Source: Sphingomonas sp. ID1715 (GTDB lineage: Bacteria; Pseudomonadota; Alphaproteobacteria; Sphingomonadales; Sphingomonadaceae). Taken from it: a stretch of 64,000 bases of DNA. This document shows positions 52,741 to 62,652 of this stretch, piece by piece. The position numbers and the translations under genes were made by a program. Position 1 is the first letter of the stretch, and each line of letters begins with the position of its first letter. Under the pieces are notes generated by a model. The model had not been told where the DNA came from, did not search any database, and was given only the letters and a program-made list of their open reading frames with translations. Where the stretch lies: positions 310,001-374,000 of the forward strand of contig NZ_JABEPR010000003.1 of NCBI RefSeq assembly GCF_013044515.1. The letters are read 5' to 3'.

Positions 52741-55311
52741 CTACAGCGTCCGCTCGCGCATCTCGACTTCGAAGGTTTCGAGATAGTCGCCGGCCTTGAT
52801 GTCGGTGAAGTTCTGGCTGAACGTCACGCCGCATTCCAGGCCCGCGCGCACTTCGGCGACATCGTCCTTGAACCGCCGCAGCGAGGCGATCTCGCCATTG
52901 TAGATGATGACGTCGGCGCGCGTGATGCGAGCCTTGAGCGCCTTGCGGATGACGCCTTCGGTGACGAGCAGACCCGCCGCCTTGCCATGCTTGCCCGCCG
53001 AGAAGACCTCGCGGATTTCGGCGCGCCCGACGACATGTTCGATCGCCTCCGGTCCGAGCTGCCCCGCCATGCCGGCGCGGATCTCGTCCGTGAGGTTGTA
53101 GATCACGTCATAATATTTGAACGCGACGCCATCGCGGTTGGCGATCTCGCGCGCCTTGGCGTTGGGGCGGACGTTGAAGCCGATGATCGGCGCGCGGCTG
53201 GCCGATGCCAGGATCACGTCGCTCTCGGTGATGCCGCCGACACCCGAGGACAGCACCCGCACGCGAATATCGTCGGTGCCAAGCTTGCCGAGCGCACCGA
53301 TGATCGCCTCGACCGACCCTTGCGTGTCGGCCTTCACGACCACCGGATATTCGATCGCCTGCTTCTCACGCAGCGCCGAGAACATCGACTCGAGCGAGGC
53401 CGGTGCTGACGTGGTCCGCTTCTGCTGGATCACGCCGGCGCGATAGGCCGCGACTTCGCGCGCCCGCGCTTCGTTCTCGACCACCGTCAGCTTGTCGCCC
53501 GCACCCGGCACGCCCGAGATGCCGAGCACCTCGACCGGAACCGACGGACCGGCTTCCTTCACATTTCGACCCTTATCGTCGATCAGCGCGCGCACCTTGC
53601 CGCTTTCCGCGCCAACGACGAAGATGTCGCCGACCTTGAGCGTGCCGCGATTGACGAGGATCGTCGCGACCGGGCCGCGGCCCTTGTCGAGCTTGGCTTC
53701 GACCACCGTGCCTTCGGCCTCGCGGTCCGGGTTGGCGCGCAGCTCGAGCAGCTCGGCCTGCAGCTGGATCTTTTCGATCAGTTCGTCGAGATTTTCCCGC
53801 TTCAGCGCCGACACCTCGACGTCCTGCACGTCGCCGCCAAGCTGCTCGACGATGACTTCATGCTGCAGCAGCTCCTCGCGGACGCGCTGCGGCTTGGCTT
53901 CCGGCTTGTCGATCTTGTTGATCGCCACGATCATCGGCACGCCGGCCGCCTTGGTGTGGTTGATCGCCTCGATCGTCTGCGGCTTCAGCCCGTCGTCGGC
54001 CGCCACCACCAGGATGACGATGTCGGTGATGTTGGCGCCGCGCGCCCGCATCTCCGAGAATGCCTCGTGGCCCGGCGTGTCGAGGAAGGTGACGCGGTCA
54101 CCCGATGGCACCGTCACCTGATAGGCGCCGATATGCTGGGTGATGCCGCCGGCTTCGCCCGCGACCACGTCGGTGCCGCGCAGCGCATCGAGCAGCGAGG
54201 TCTTGCCGTGGTCGACATGGCCCATGATCGTCACGACCGGCGGACGCGGCTGCAGCGTTTCCGGTGCATCGACATCGTCGGTCGACTGGATGTCGATGTC
54301 GGATTCGGACACGCGCTTGATGCGGTGACCGAACTCGGTCACGAGCAGCTCGGCCGTGTCCTGGTCGATTGTCTGGGTCAGCGTGACGGGCATGCCCATC
54401 TTGAACAGCGCCTTGACCAGGTCGGCGCCGCGCTCTGCCATGCGGTTGGCGAGCTCGCCGACCGTGATCGCGTCCGGCACCACCACGTCGCGGACCTGCT
54501 TGGCCTGGGGCTGGCCATAGCCCGACATATGGGCGCGCTTTTCTTTCTCGCGCGCCCGCTTGAGGGCGGCGAGCGAACGGGCGCGGGCGCCTTCATCGTC
54601 AGACAGGGCGCGCGTAACGGTCAGCTTGCCCGACTGGCGGCGATCGTCGCCGCCACGCGGGCCAGGCCGGGCCGGACGGGCCGGCGGCTCGGGCCGGCGC
54701 GGCGCCACGACCGGGGTGAAGCGGCGCGGCGCGGGCGTGGTGCTGGCGCGCTCTTCGGGCTTCTGCTCGGCAGGTGCAGGCTCCGCCGCGGCCGGGGCCT
54801 CGGCAGCCGTGCTCGCCTCTGCGGCGGCGCGGCGTTGGTCTTCCTCCGCCTGGCGGCGCGCTTCCTCTTCGGCGCGGCGATTGTCTTCGGCGCGTTTGCG
54901 CTCTTCCTCGGTCTGCTGCTGGCGCTGCTGCTCGTCGCGGCGGCGTGCTTCTTCCAGCGCGTGCTGGCGGGCTTCCTCGGCTTCGCGCAGCAGCCGTTCC
55001 TGCTGCTCGCGCCGCTCGAGCGCCGTCATCGGACGCGCGGGCGCCGCCGGTGCGGGAGCGGCCGGCTTCGGCGCAGCGGCAGCAGGCGCGGGCGCTGCCG
55101 GAGCCTTGGCGACTTCGGGTTCCGGCGTCGGCGTCGGTTCCGCCTCGCCCGGACGGCCGAGCACGCGGCGGCGCTTCACTTCGACCACGACGGTGTTCGA
55201 CCGACCGTGGCTGAAGCTCTGCTTGACCTTGCCGGTCTCGACCGTGCGCTTCAGGCCCAGAGGAGCCCGCGCGCCCAGTTTCGGCTTTTCCTTGTTGTCG
55301 ATATCACTCAT
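52741..55311 (-). CDS. infB: Translation initiation factor IF-2
   Basis: An 856-residue GTPase. N-terminal IF2_N-type region, a long Ala/Pro and charged Glu/Arg linker (about residues 60-230), then G domain with [12 protein letters not shown] (about residue 364), DTPGHEAF and NKID, followed by domain II and IF-2 domains 3-4 ending [10 protein letters not shown]. Positions initiator tRNA on the 30S subunit. The long low-complexity linker is usual for alphaproteobacteria. Overlaps the upstream ylxR gene by 8 bp. Confidence 0.97.
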   Translation of the reverse strand: MSDIDNKEKPKLGARAPLGLKRTVETGKVKQSFSHGRSNTVVVEVKRRRVLGRPGEAEPTPTPEPEVAKAPAAPAPAAAAPKPAAPAPAAPARPMTALERREQQERLLREAEEARQHALEEARRRDEQQRQQQTEEERKRAEDNRRAEEEARRQAEEDQRRAAAEASTAAEAPAAAEPAPAEQKPEERASTTPAPRRFTPVVAPRRPEPPARPARPGPRGGDDRRQSGKLTVTRALSDDEGARARSLAALKRAREKEKRAHMSGYGQPQAKQVRDVVVPDAITVGELANRMAERGADLVKALFKMGMPVTLTQTIDQDTAELLVTEFGHRIKRVSESDIDIQSTDDVDAPETLQPRPPVVTIMGHVDHGKTSLLDALRGTDVVAGEAGGITQHIGAYQVTVPSGDRVTFLDTPGHEAFSEMRARGANITDIVILVVAADDGLKPQTIEAINHTKAAGVPMIVAINKIDKPEAKPQRVREELLQHEVIVEQLGGDVQDVEVSALKRENLDELIEKIQLQAELLELRANPDREAEGTVVEAKLDKGRGPVATILVNRGTLKVGDIFVVGAESGKVRALIDDKGRNVKEAGPSVPVEVLGISGVPGAGDKLTVVENEARAREVAAYRAGVIQQKRTTSAPASLESMFSALREKQAIEYPVVVKADTQGSVEAIIGALGKLGTDDIRVRVLSSGVGGITESDVILASASRAPIIGFNVRPNAKAREIANRDGVAFKYYDVIYNLTDEIRAGMAGQLGPEAIEHVVGRAEIREVFSAGKHGKAAGLLVTEGVIRKALKARITRADVIIYNGEIASLRRFKDDVAEVRAGLECGVTFSQNFTDIKAGDYLETFEVEMRERTL

Positions 55312-56128
55312 GAACCGTCGTCAGCCCTTCATCCGCAGCATCTGCCGCAGCGCCCGCGGGCGCAGCAGCGGCGATTGAACCTTGCGACACGCTTTCGCAA
55401 GGCCGATCGCCTGAACCAAATCCGATAAACCCGTGCCAGCGCGCGAGAACCTCGCCCACGCGCCTGGCAGCACCCTGATCGATCACCGCGATATGTACCA
55501 CATTCTCGCGCCCCAGGGCAGACGACAATATGGTGCGCGGCGCCGCGATTACGAGCCCCTTGAGGCCGCTGCCTTCCGCGTCCCTGCCCATGCGCAAGGC
55601 CTGGTCGAGCTTGCGATTGCCGTCCTCGCCTGCATCGGCGGCGTGCAGCAGCAGATGGACCTGGCCTGAGCGCGCAGCATTGTCGATCCGGTCGGAGCCG
55701 GTGACGAGCGTGCTCGCCCGCGCCTCGAGCCCCAGCCGGTCGAGCGCGGCGCGTTCGAGCTGCTGCTCGATCTGATCGGGCAGATCGGCGGGGATCGTCA
55801 GGTCGCGCCGGCGAAAGCCGCGAAACAGCGCCGCCTTCAGCTTGCCATTGTCGAGCGCGGTGCGCAGCTCCGCCCGGCCGACGCCGATCCACGCGCCGCG
55901 TCCCGGCGCCTTGGCGCGCACGTCGGGCAGCACTTCGCCGTCGGGCGAGACGACCAGCCGGATCAGCGCCGCCCGGTCGGACTTGCCGCCGGTCAGCACG
56001 CATTTGCGTTCAGGGCCATCCTTGTCCGCCTTGACGGGCTTGGGCGGCAGCGCCGCCTTCACCCGCGCTTCCGCGGCGGACGGATGCTTCAGGCCGAGCT
56101 TCGGCCGCTCATTGGGAGGTTTCCGCAA
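55304..56128 (-). CDS. YlxR/DUF448 RNA-binding protein with L7Ae-like C-terminal domain
   Basis: A 274-residue protein. RKCVLTGGKSDRAALIRLVVSPDGEVLPDVRAKAPGRGAWIG is the YlxR (RnpM) core, cited in part, with the CVLTGG-GRGAW motifs. A second region, residues about 155-245 (VTGSDRIDNAARSGQVHLLLHAADAGEDG, GLVIAAPRTILSSALGRENVVHIAVID), resembles an L7Ae/Gadd45-like fold. Starts with TTG at 56128 behind GGGGAGGA within the end of nusA, and runs into infB. YlxR links to RNase P or nucleoid RNA in Firmicutes; role here unproven. Confidence 0.88.
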   Translation of the reverse strand: MRKPPNERPKLGLKHPSAAEARVKAALPPKPVKADKDGPERKCVLTGGKSDRAALIRLVVSPDGEVLPDVRAKAPGRGAWIGVGRAELRTALDNGKLKAALFRGFRRRDLTIPADLPDQIEQQLERAALDRLGLEARASTLVTGSDRIDNAARSGQVHLLLHAADAGEDGNRKLDQALRMGRDAEGSGLKGLVIAAPRTILSSALGRENVVHIAVIDQGAARRVGEVLARWHGFIGFGSGDRPCESVSQGSIAAAAPAGAAADAADEGLTTVHE

Positions 56129-57710
56129 CGGCGTCCTCCCCTTCGAACCAATGGGCGCGCGCGGCCATGATGATCTCGTTGCCCTGCTCTTCGCTCAGGC
56201 CATAGTCGGCAAGGATGCCGCCCTTGTCCTCCTGGCGCTTGGGCGCGTCCTCGTTGCGGCGGCGCGGCTCCTGCCGCTTCTTGGCGACCAGCTCGTCGGT
56301 CGCGAGGTCGGCCAAGTCGTCGAGCGTCTTGATCCCTGCCTTGCCGAGCGTGACCAGCATCGCTTCGGTCATGTACGGAATGGTGGCGAGCTCGTCCTCG
56401 ACGCCCAGGGCGCGACGCTCTTCGCGGTTCGCCTCATCGCGCCGCTCAAGCGCTTCCTGCGCGCGGCTCTGCAGCTCGGCGGCAAGCTCCTCGTCAAAGC
56501 CTTCGATCGAGGCGATCTCGTCCGTCTCGATATAGGCGACTTCCTCCAGGCTGGTGAAGCCTTCGGCGACCAGCAGCTGCGACAGCGTCTCGTCGACGTC
56601 CAGCTCGTTCTGGAACATCTCGGACCGCTCAGCGAATTCGCGCTGGCGCTTCTCGGACGCGTCGGTCTCGGTCAGGATGTCGATCGCCTTGCCGGTCAGC
56701 TGCGAAGCGAGGCGGACATTCTGGCCGCGGCGGCCGATGGCGAGGCTCAGCTGATCGTCGGGGACGACCACCTCGATCCGGTCCTCTTCCTCGTCGATGA
56801 CGACGCGGCTGACATTGGCCGGCTGCAGCGCATTGACGACGAAGGTCGCGGTGTCCGGCGACCAGGGAATGATGTCGATCTTCTCGCCCTGCATTTCCTG
56901 CACGACCGCCTGCACGCGGCTGCCCTTCATGCCGACACAGGCGCCGACCGGGTCGATCGATGAATCGCGGCTGATCACCCCGATCTTGGCGCGGCTCCCC
57001 GGATCGCGGGCGGCCGCCTGGATGGTGATGATGCCGTCGTAAATCTCCGGCACTTCCTGCGCGAACAGCTTCTTCATGAAGTCCGGGTGCGCGCGGCTGA
57101 GGAAGATCTGCGGGCCGCGATTCTCGCGGATCACGCGCAGGATCAGCGCGCGGATGCGGTCGCCGACGCGCACCACTTCGCGCGGGATCTGCGCGTCGCG
57201 GCGGATGACGCCTTCGGCGCGGCCCAGATCGACGACGATATGGCCGAACTCGACGCGCTTGACGACGCCGGTGATGATCTCGCCGACGCGGTCCTTGAAC
57301 TCTTCATACTGGCGCTCGCGCTCGGCCTCGCGGACTTTCTGGAAGATGATCTGCTTCGACGCCTGGGCCTGGATGCGGCCGAACTCGATCGGCGGCAGCG
57401 GATCGACGATAAAGTCGCCGAGCTTCGCATCCTTCTGCAGCCGCTGGGCGTCGGCGACGGACACCTGCTTGTAGATGTCGTCGACCTGCTCCACCACTTC
57501 GACGACACGCCACAGGCGCAGGTCGCCGTTCGACGGGTCCAGCTTGGCGCGGATTTCCATCTCGGCGCCGTAGCGGTTCTTCGCGGCGCGCTGAATCGCG
57601 TCTTCCATCGCCTCGATGACGATGGCGCGGTCGATCAGCTTTTCCTTCGCGACCGAGTCCGCGATCGCAATCAATTCGGCCTTGTTGGCGGAAACAGCGG
57701 CAGTTGCCAT
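56109..57710 (-). CDS. nusA: Transcription termination/antitermination factor NusA
   Basis: A 533-residue protein. N-terminal domain MATAAVSANKAELIAIADSVAKEKLIDRAIVIEAMEDAIQRAAKNRYG in part, S1 domain, two KH domains (KIGVISRDSSIDPVGACVGMKGSRVQAVVQEM; LSLAIGRRGQNVRLASQLTG), and two C-terminal HhH acidic repeats (LLVAEGFTSLEEVAYIETDEIASIEGFDEELA, VTLGKAGIKTLDDLADLATDE). Binds RNA polymerase and controls pausing and antitermination. Part of the rimP-nusA operon. Confidence 0.97.
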   Translation of the reverse strand: MATAAVSANKAELIAIADSVAKEKLIDRAIVIEAMEDAIQRAAKNRYGAEMEIRAKLDPSNGDLRLWRVVEVVEQVDDIYKQVSVADAQRLQKDAKLGDFIVDPLPPIEFGRIQAQASKQIIFQKVREAERERQYEEFKDRVGEIITGVVKRVEFGHIVVDLGRAEGVIRRDAQIPREVVRVGDRIRALILRVIRENRGPQIFLSRAHPDFMKKLFAQEVPEIYDGIITIQAAARDPGSRAKIGVISRDSSIDPVGACVGMKGSRVQAVVQEMQGEKIDIIPWSPDTATFVVNALQPANVSRVVIDEEEDRIEVVVPDDQLSLAIGRRGQNVRLASQLTGKAIDILTETDASEKRQREFAERSEMFQNELDVDETLSQLLVAEGFTSLEEVAYIETDEIASIEGFDEELAAELQSRAQEALERRDEANREERRALGVEDELATIPYMTEAMLVTLGKAGIKTLDDLADLATDELVAKKRQEPRRRNEDAPKRQEDKGGILADYGLSEEQGNEIIMAARAHWFEGEDAVAETSQ

Positions 57711-57716
57711 TCCAGT

Positions 57717-58256
57717 CTACCCTTCCACGTCGATCTTGTCGGCACCCTCGGCAGTGAGGGGCGCAGTTGCAGCGATAAGCTTGTTGGTGAGCGTCAGCTT
57801 GGCGGTCTTGATGCCGGCAAAGGGCAGGCGCGCCTCGCGCCCGTCCTTGGTCGCGACCAGCACTTCGTCGTCTTCGGTGCCGATCAGCTCGCCGGTGAAT
57901 TGCTTGCGGTCGCCCATCGGCTCGGCGAGGGTGATCCGCGCTTCATGCCCGGCCCAGTCGCTGAAATCCTTGAGGCGGGTCAGCGGCCGGTCGATGCCGG
58001 GCGAGCTGACCTCGAGCCGATAGGCGGTCTCGATCGGGTCGGCGCTGTCGAGCACGTCGGACAGCCGGCGCGACAGATCGGCGCAATCGTCGATCGTCAG
58101 CTGCCGCGTGTCGGGCCGCTCGGCCATCACCTGCAGCGTCGGGTCCGACACGCCGCCGATCATCTGCACGCGCACCAGGTCGAAGCCGAGCGCTTTCGCC
58201 TCGGGTTCGATCAGTTGCGTCAGGGCAGCGATATCGGTCAACGACCAGTCCTTCAT
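57717..58256 (-). CDS. rimP: Ribosome maturation factor RimP
   Basis: A 179-residue protein: LTQLIEPEAKALGFDLVRVQMIGG, YRLEVSSPGIDRPLTRLKDF (the conserved VSSPGIDRPL) and the C-terminal Sm-like domain. Required for 30S maturation. ATG at 58256; the longer reading to 58667 is spurious. First gene of the operon; 172 bp divergent from the PQQ dehydrogenase gene. 6 bp before nusA. Confidence 0.95.
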   Translation of the reverse strand: MKDWSLTDIAALTQLIEPEAKALGFDLVRVQMIGGVSDPTLQVMAERPDTRQLTIDDCADLSRRLSDVLDSADPIETAYRLEVSSPGIDRPLTRLKDFSDWAGHEARITLAEPMGDRKQFTGELIGTEDDEVLVATKDGREARLPFAGIKTAKLTLTNKLIAATAPLTAEGADKIDVEG

Positions 58257-58428
58257 ATGCACGAGCGTTCCGCGCCGGCGCCGCGTGGCACCAGCCTCAA
58301 CTCCGTTACCGATGTCGAGGGAATAAGGGCGATATAGACCCTGGGGCGAAGAGTCACAAGGCCCGATTGGCGGGAACGCGACACGGCGCTGGGCCGTTGC
58401 CGACAGATCCAAGGTTCGGGAGAAGATA

Positions 58429-59604
58429 ATGCGCCTGATGCTTGCTTCGGCACTGGCATCCACCCTGCTGATCGCCTGTTCCAGCCAGGCCCAGCCCGGC
58501 CCGGTGCAGGTCAGCGCGATCAGGCCGTTCACGGCCGAACCGATCGCCGACTTCGAGGCGCCCTGGGCGATGACCTTCCTGCCCGACGGCCGCATGCTGG
58601 TGACCGAGAAGAAGGGCGAGCTGCTGCTCGTCAGCGCCGACGGCAAGGAGCGCAGCACGATCGCCACCGTGCCGGTCGATTCGGCCGGGCAGGGCGGGCT
58701 GATGGACGTGGTGCTGCACCCGCGGTTCGCCCAGAACCGCCTCGTCTATTTGAGCGCCTCGCGCGCCGGTGAAGGCGGCAAGGGCGTGGTGCTGATGCGC
58801 GCCCGCCTGGTCGAGGATCCGAACATCCGCTGCGTGCGCGCGCCGTGCAACAATGCGCGGCTGGAAGGGCTGGAGACGATCTTCACCGCGACGCCGTTCG
58901 TCGAAGGAAACGGCCATTATTCCGGCCGCATCGCCTTTTCACCCGACGGCAAGCTGTTCTTCACCAATGGGGAGCGGCAGAAATTCACGCCCGCTCAGGA
59001 CCCGAAGGCGACGCTCGGCAAGGTGCTGCGGCTGAACGACGACGGCACGCCCGCCGCCGGCAATCCGCTCGCGGCCAAGGGCTTTCACCCGGCGATATGG
59101 TCCTATGGCCATCGCAACCTGCTGGGCATCGCCTTCGACGCCAAAGGCAATCTCTGGGAGCAGGAGATGGGGCCGAAGGGCGGGGACGAGGTCAATCTGA
59201 TCCTGCCCGGCCGCAACTACGGCTATCCGCGCGCATCCAATGGCAGCCATTACGACAATGAGCCGGTCGCCAATCACGACATCCCCGATCATCGGCCGGG
59301 CGACGGCTATGAAGCACCGAAGGTCTGGTGGAACCCGTCCATCTCGCCGGCTGGGCTGATGGTTTATTCGGGCAAGCTCTTCCCGCAGTGGAACGGCGAC
59401 ATCTTCATCGGCGCGATGAACAAGCCTGGCCTGATCCGCGTCGACGTGACCGGCACTAGCGCCAGGAAGGGCGACTTCTGGGACATGGACGGCGCCCGAA
59501 TCCGCGAAGTGGAGCAAGGGCCTGACGGCGCGATCTATGTGCTGGAGGACGCGCGCGGCAGCTCGCAGGGAAGGCTGCTGCGGCTTACACCAACCCGGCG
59601 CTGA
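58429..59604 (+). CDS. PQQ-dependent sugar dehydrogenase, lipoprotein
   Basis: A 391-residue protein. Signal peptide with lipobox LLIAC (Cys17), so a lipoprotein. Soluble glucose/aldose dehydrogenase propeller: PWAMTFLPDGRMLVTEKKGEL, GLMDVVLHPRFAQN, GHYSGRIAFSPDGKLFFTNGER, WSYGHRNLLGIAFD, LWEQEMGPKGGDEVNLI and GRNYGYP. These match the Asd/YliI family, which oxidises aldose sugars in the periplasm with PQQ. No pqq biosynthesis genes in the window. GGGAGAA upstream. Confidence 0.92.
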   Translation: MRLMLASALASTLLIACSSQAQPGPVQVSAIRPFTAEPIADFEAPWAMTFLPDGRMLVTEKKGELLLVSADGKERSTIATVPVDSAGQGGLMDVVLHPRFAQNRLVYLSASRAGEGGKGVVLMRARLVEDPNIRCVRAPCNNARLEGLETIFTATPFVEGNGHYSGRIAFSPDGKLFFTNGERQKFTPAQDPKATLGKVLRLNDDGTPAAGNPLAAKGFHPAIWSYGHRNLLGIAFDAKGNLWEQEMGPKGGDEVNLILPGRNYGYPRASNGSHYDNEPVANHDIPDHRPGDGYEAPKVWWNPSISPAGLMVYSGKLFPQWNGDIFIGAMNKPGLIRVDVTGTSARKGDFWDMDGARIREVEQGPDGAIYVLEDARGSSQGRLLRLTPTRR

Positions 59605-59675
59605 AAGAGGATTGCGCTTTTCGCGGAACCTTGGCCAAATCGCAGGCGTAATGAAGAGGAGGAGGTGACCGGACC

Positions 59676-60212
59676 GTGACGGCATCCAATGCCAAGTACA
59701 CCATTGCGGAAATGCAGGAATTCGCGTCCTTCCCCGCCCGGACGCAGCGTTATATCCGAAGGTCGATCGGCATTGTCAGGGAACCCGATGCGGTCGACCG
59801 CTATTCGCGCGATCCCATCGAGCGGGTCTCCATCACCGTCCAGCTGCGCAATTATCAGCGCTTGCCGGAACTGCGGGAACGCGTGCCGGAGCGCACCGGA
59901 CTCGAGGACGTTGAGAGCTTCATGGCGCCCCTGGTCGGCATCAGCGCCTTCGACCTGTCGCAGGACCGGCTGGAAAGCTTCCAGGCCTATCGCTTCCTTT
60001 ATGAGCGGCTGATCGGCGCGACCGCCCGGCCCTGGCTGCTCGGCGCCTTCTGCGCCGCCGCGTCGCTGCCCCATATCCCGGGAGAGCGCCGCCGCGACCT
60101 GTTCCTGACGATCACCGAGAGCGCCGCCACCGCCCCCGGCTGGTCGCGCCGCGAACCGAGCTTCTACCCCGACTGGATCGACGCCGACGAGGCGGACCCG
60201 GACGAGGCGTAA
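59676..60212 (+). CDS. Hypothetical protein
   Basis: A 178-residue cytoplasmic protein starting with GTG at 59676 behind GAGGAGG. Begins TASNAKYTIAEMQEFASF and ends in an acidic DADEADPDEA. Charged and largely helical, no membrane span. Family not recognised. Confidence 0.65.
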   Translation: MTASNAKYTIAEMQEFASFPARTQRYIRRSIGIVREPDAVDRYSRDPIERVSITVQLRNYQRLPELRERVPERTGLEDVESFMAPLVGISAFDLSQDRLESFQAYRFLYERLIGATARPWLLGAFCAAASLPHIPGERRRDLFLTITESAATAPGWSRREPSFYPDWIDADEADPDEA

Positions 60213-60224
60213 CAGTCCCTCCAT

Positions 60225-60305
60225 CGTCATCCCCGCGAAAGCGGGGACCCAGCTTCTTCTGCCTTCTGTCCTGCCTTCTGGGTTCCCGCTTTCGCGGGAA
60301 TGACG
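60225..60305. repeat. REP palindrome, family A, copy 5
   Basis: CGTCATCCCCGCGAAAGCGG-GGACCCAG facing CTGGGTTCCCGCTTTCGCGG-GAATGACG with a 27-nt spacer. The best preserved copy. Between convergent genes. Confidence 0.88.
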
Positions 60306-60321
60306 AGTGGACGTGGCGGGC

Positions 60322-61398
60322 CTACCGCCTCGACAGGGTCTCCAACCAGGCAAGCATCGGCACAAGCAGCGCGTCGCGGCTGATCTGTCCTCCTTCGTCC
60401 CGATAGGCAGCATAGGCCGACGCATGGCGCGAAAGGCCGTGATCGATGCCGGGCATCTCCACGAACGTCGCGGTGCCGGGGCGCAGCGCATTGACGGCAT
60501 CGACGATCATCCGGTGCCCGTGGCGCGGCTCGAACTGCTCATGCTCGCCCCACAGCACGAGGATCGGCGCATCGATCCGGGTCCAGGCCGCGAGGAAGTT
60601 CTTTTCGGCCACCTGCCAGTGCCATTGATGCGGGCGGCCATAATGCGGCGGGTCCTCGACCGTTCCGCGCATCGATACCCAGACGCCTTTCAGGTCCGGC
60701 TGTTCGCGCTCGACCTGCTCCGGCAGCTTGCGGCCCAGCAGATAGGCCTGGTTGAAGCGGACGCTCTTGAGCACCCGGTCGTGCACCTCTTCCGCGGCGA
60801 ACTTGCCCGACCGCTCGAAATAGAAGCGGTCGAAGTTGATCATGCGCTCGAGGTAGGTCAGCGCGCCGCCGCCTTGCACGACGACCCCGGCCACCCGCTT
60901 GCCCTGCGCCACCAGCGGCGCGGTGGTGGCGCCGAGGCTCGATCCGTAGATCACGATCCGCGTCGGATCGATCCACGGATGCCGGCTCAACTGGTCGAAT
61001 GCCTCGCGATAGTGACGGACTTCCGTGTCGTAATCGAGCGCGGAGCAAGCCGGCCCTTCACTGTCCCCCGTCCCGGCGCGCTCCACCCGTATGAACGCAT
61101 AGCCCGACCGCAGCGGCAATTGCCGCATCACCGATTGCGACTCCGGCGGAAGCTCGAGGCTGCCGCAGGACACGGCCTGGGTCATGAATATGGCCGGCAG
61201 CTTGCCCTTGGCGCCGGCCGGCCGGGTCAAGATGGTCCGCAGGCGATAGCCGTCCGAGACCTGGACCGCACCATATTCCGTTTCCAGGCCGGGCGTGGCC
61301 TCGAGCGGCTGGGCTTGCTTGCGCGGCAAGTCTCCTACGACCAGCGTCTGCGCGCCCGCTCCGCTCGCGATCAGCATCGCCAAAATAAGAAACCGCAT
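60322..61398 (-). CDS. Exported alpha/beta hydrolase
   Basis: A 358-residue protein. Signal peptide ends near ASGAGAQ (about residue 18). Dienelactone/prolyl-oligopeptidase-like fold: RTILTRPAGAKGKLPAIFMTQ, GSSLGATTAPLVAQG (nucleophile Ser), WGEHEQFEPRHGHRM and GIDHGLSRHA (His). The catalytic acid is unclear (Glu/Asp in GEHEQ). Cys-Ser region AVSCGS may add a disulfide. ATG at 61398 after GGAGG. Just downstream of the LytTR gene on the same strand. Confidence 0.82.
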   Translation of the reverse strand: MRFLILAMLIASGAGAQTLVVGDLPRKQAQPLEATPGLETEYGAVQVSDGYRLRTILTRPAGAKGKLPAIFMTQAVSCGSLELPPESQSVMRQLPLRSGYAFIRVERAGTGDSEGPACSALDYDTEVRHYREAFDQLSRHPWIDPTRIVIYGSSLGATTAPLVAQGKRVAGVVVQGGGALTYLERMINFDRFYFERSGKFAAEEVHDRVLKSVRFNQAYLLGRKLPEQVEREQPDLKGVWVSMRGTVEDPPHYGRPHQWHWQVAEKNFLAAWTRIDAPILVLWGEHEQFEPRHGHRMIVDAVNALRPGTATFVEMPGIDHGLSRHASAYAAYRDEGGQISRDALLVPMLAWLETLSRR

Positions 61399-61470
61399 CA
61401 CCACCTCCGCCGCCGGTGCTGCACGGAGCAGGAGATGGACGCCAAGCCTCCCGTGACGAAGGGACGAAAA

Positions 61471-62100
61471 TCAGGCGGTGAGTTCGGCGCGAAAGCGGGG
61501 GCCGAGCTTCAGCGAATGGCCGGTGTCGAGGATCAGGTCCGCCGTCCGCACCCGCGCCACTCGCCGGCGATTGACCAGAGTCGAGCGGTGGATGCGGACG
61601 AAGCCGTGCGGCTTCAGCGTCGCTTCGACTGCAGTCAGGGGCGCGCGCAGCAGCAGCGGCCGGTCGCCGCCATGCAGCTCGACATAATTGCCGGCCGCCG
61701 CCACCCAGGCGATGCGTTCGGGCGGGAGCGGCAGCGCGACCGCGCCGCCTGCGGTGCGCACCTCGTGCCGTCGCACCAGTATCAGCAGGGCAAAGGTGAG
61801 CGCCGCGCCCGGCAGCCGCCGCGCCAGCTCGAATGCGCCGAACTCACCCGCCAGCAGCAGCGACAAGACCGAACCGCCCAGCACCGCCAGCAGCGGCCGC
61901 CGCGACCTCTTGCCCGCCTCGAAGGCGAGCAGCCACGGCGCCAGGTTCACGACGCTCCACCAGATCGCCTGCCAAACCGATTCCGTCCGACCAGCCAGGA
62001 AGGTGTAGAGCAGGCAGTAGAGTGCATTGCCCGCGATCAGCGCCGCCATTGCCAAGGCAAGCCGGCGGGGCGACCAGGGAGAAGCGAGCGACTCGATCAC
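61471..62100 (-). CDS. Membrane-anchored LytTR-family transcriptional regulator
   Basis: A 209-residue protein with GTG start. Four N-terminal spans (LALAMAALIAGNALYCLLYTFL; AIWWSVVNLAPWLLAFEAG; LLAVLGGSVLSLLLAGEFGAF; LPGAALTFALLILV) and a LytTR domain: PERIAWVAAAGNYVELHGG, RAPLTAVEATLKPHGFVRIHRSTLVNRRRVARVR. No kinase or receiver. Stands 72 bp upstream of the alpha/beta hydrolase gene, a likely target. Confidence 0.85.
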   Translation of the reverse strand: MIESLASPWSPRRLALAMAALIAGNALYCLLYTFLAGRTESVWQAIWWSVVNLAPWLLAFEAGKRSRRPLLAVLGGSVLSLLLAGEFGAFELARRLPGAALTFALLILVRRHEVRTAGGAVALPLPPERIAWVAAAGNYVELHGGDRPLLLRAPLTAVEATLKPHGFVRIHRSTLVNRRRVARVRTADLILDTGHSLKLGPRFRAELTA

Positions 62101-62152
62101 GGCGGAACCCTAGCAGACATCGCACGCGTTATGATCGTTCGAGGAGACATGC

Positions 62153-62584
62153 ATGCCGCTGACCAGTGACGCCGACATTGCCGAGCTGCTGGCCGGCACC
62201 CGTACCATCGCGCTGATCGGCGCGTCCGACCGGCCCAACCGGCCAAGCTGGGGCGTGATGAAGGCGCTGGTCGATCACGGCTATCGGGTGCTGCCGGTCA
62301 ATCCGCAGATCACCGGCGAGCATGTGCACGGCGAATATGTCTGGCGCGAGCTCAGCCAGATCGGCGAGCCGATCGACATGGTCGACATCTTCCGCCGGCC
62401 CCAGGCCGCAGGCGAAGCGGTCGACGAAGCGATCGCTGCCGGCGCCAAGTCGGTCTGGCTGCAGATCGGCGTGATCAACCACGAGGCTGCCGCCCGCGCC
62501 GAAGCCGCGGGTTTGAAGGTCGTCATGGACCGCTGCCCCAAGATCGAACTTGCCCGACTCCGCGTGCCGCGGATCGCGGATTAA
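62153..62584 (+). CDS. CoA-binding protein (YccU family)
   Basis: A 143-residue Rossmann protein: LLAGTRTIALIGASDRPNRPSWGVMKALVDHGYRVLPVNP, in part, is the CoA-binding nucleotide fold of succinyl-CoA synthetase-alpha; ends VMDRCPKIELARL (CPKIE is typical). Function unproven. Site GAGGAGA. Start at 62153 chosen over a nearby out-of-frame ATG at 62149. Confidence 0.9.
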   Translation: MPLTSDADIAELLAGTRTIALIGASDRPNRPSWGVMKALVDHGYRVLPVNPQITGEHVHGEYVWRELSQIGEPIDMVDIFRRPQAAGEAVDEAIAAGAKSVWLQIGVINHEAAARAEAAGLKVVMDRCPKIELARLRVPRIAD

Positions 62585-62652
62585 ACTCAAGCTAGAAGGC
62601 AGAGAAGAAGCTCTCCTTCGCCCGCCGCAATTGGCGCCGGCATAGTCGCGCC

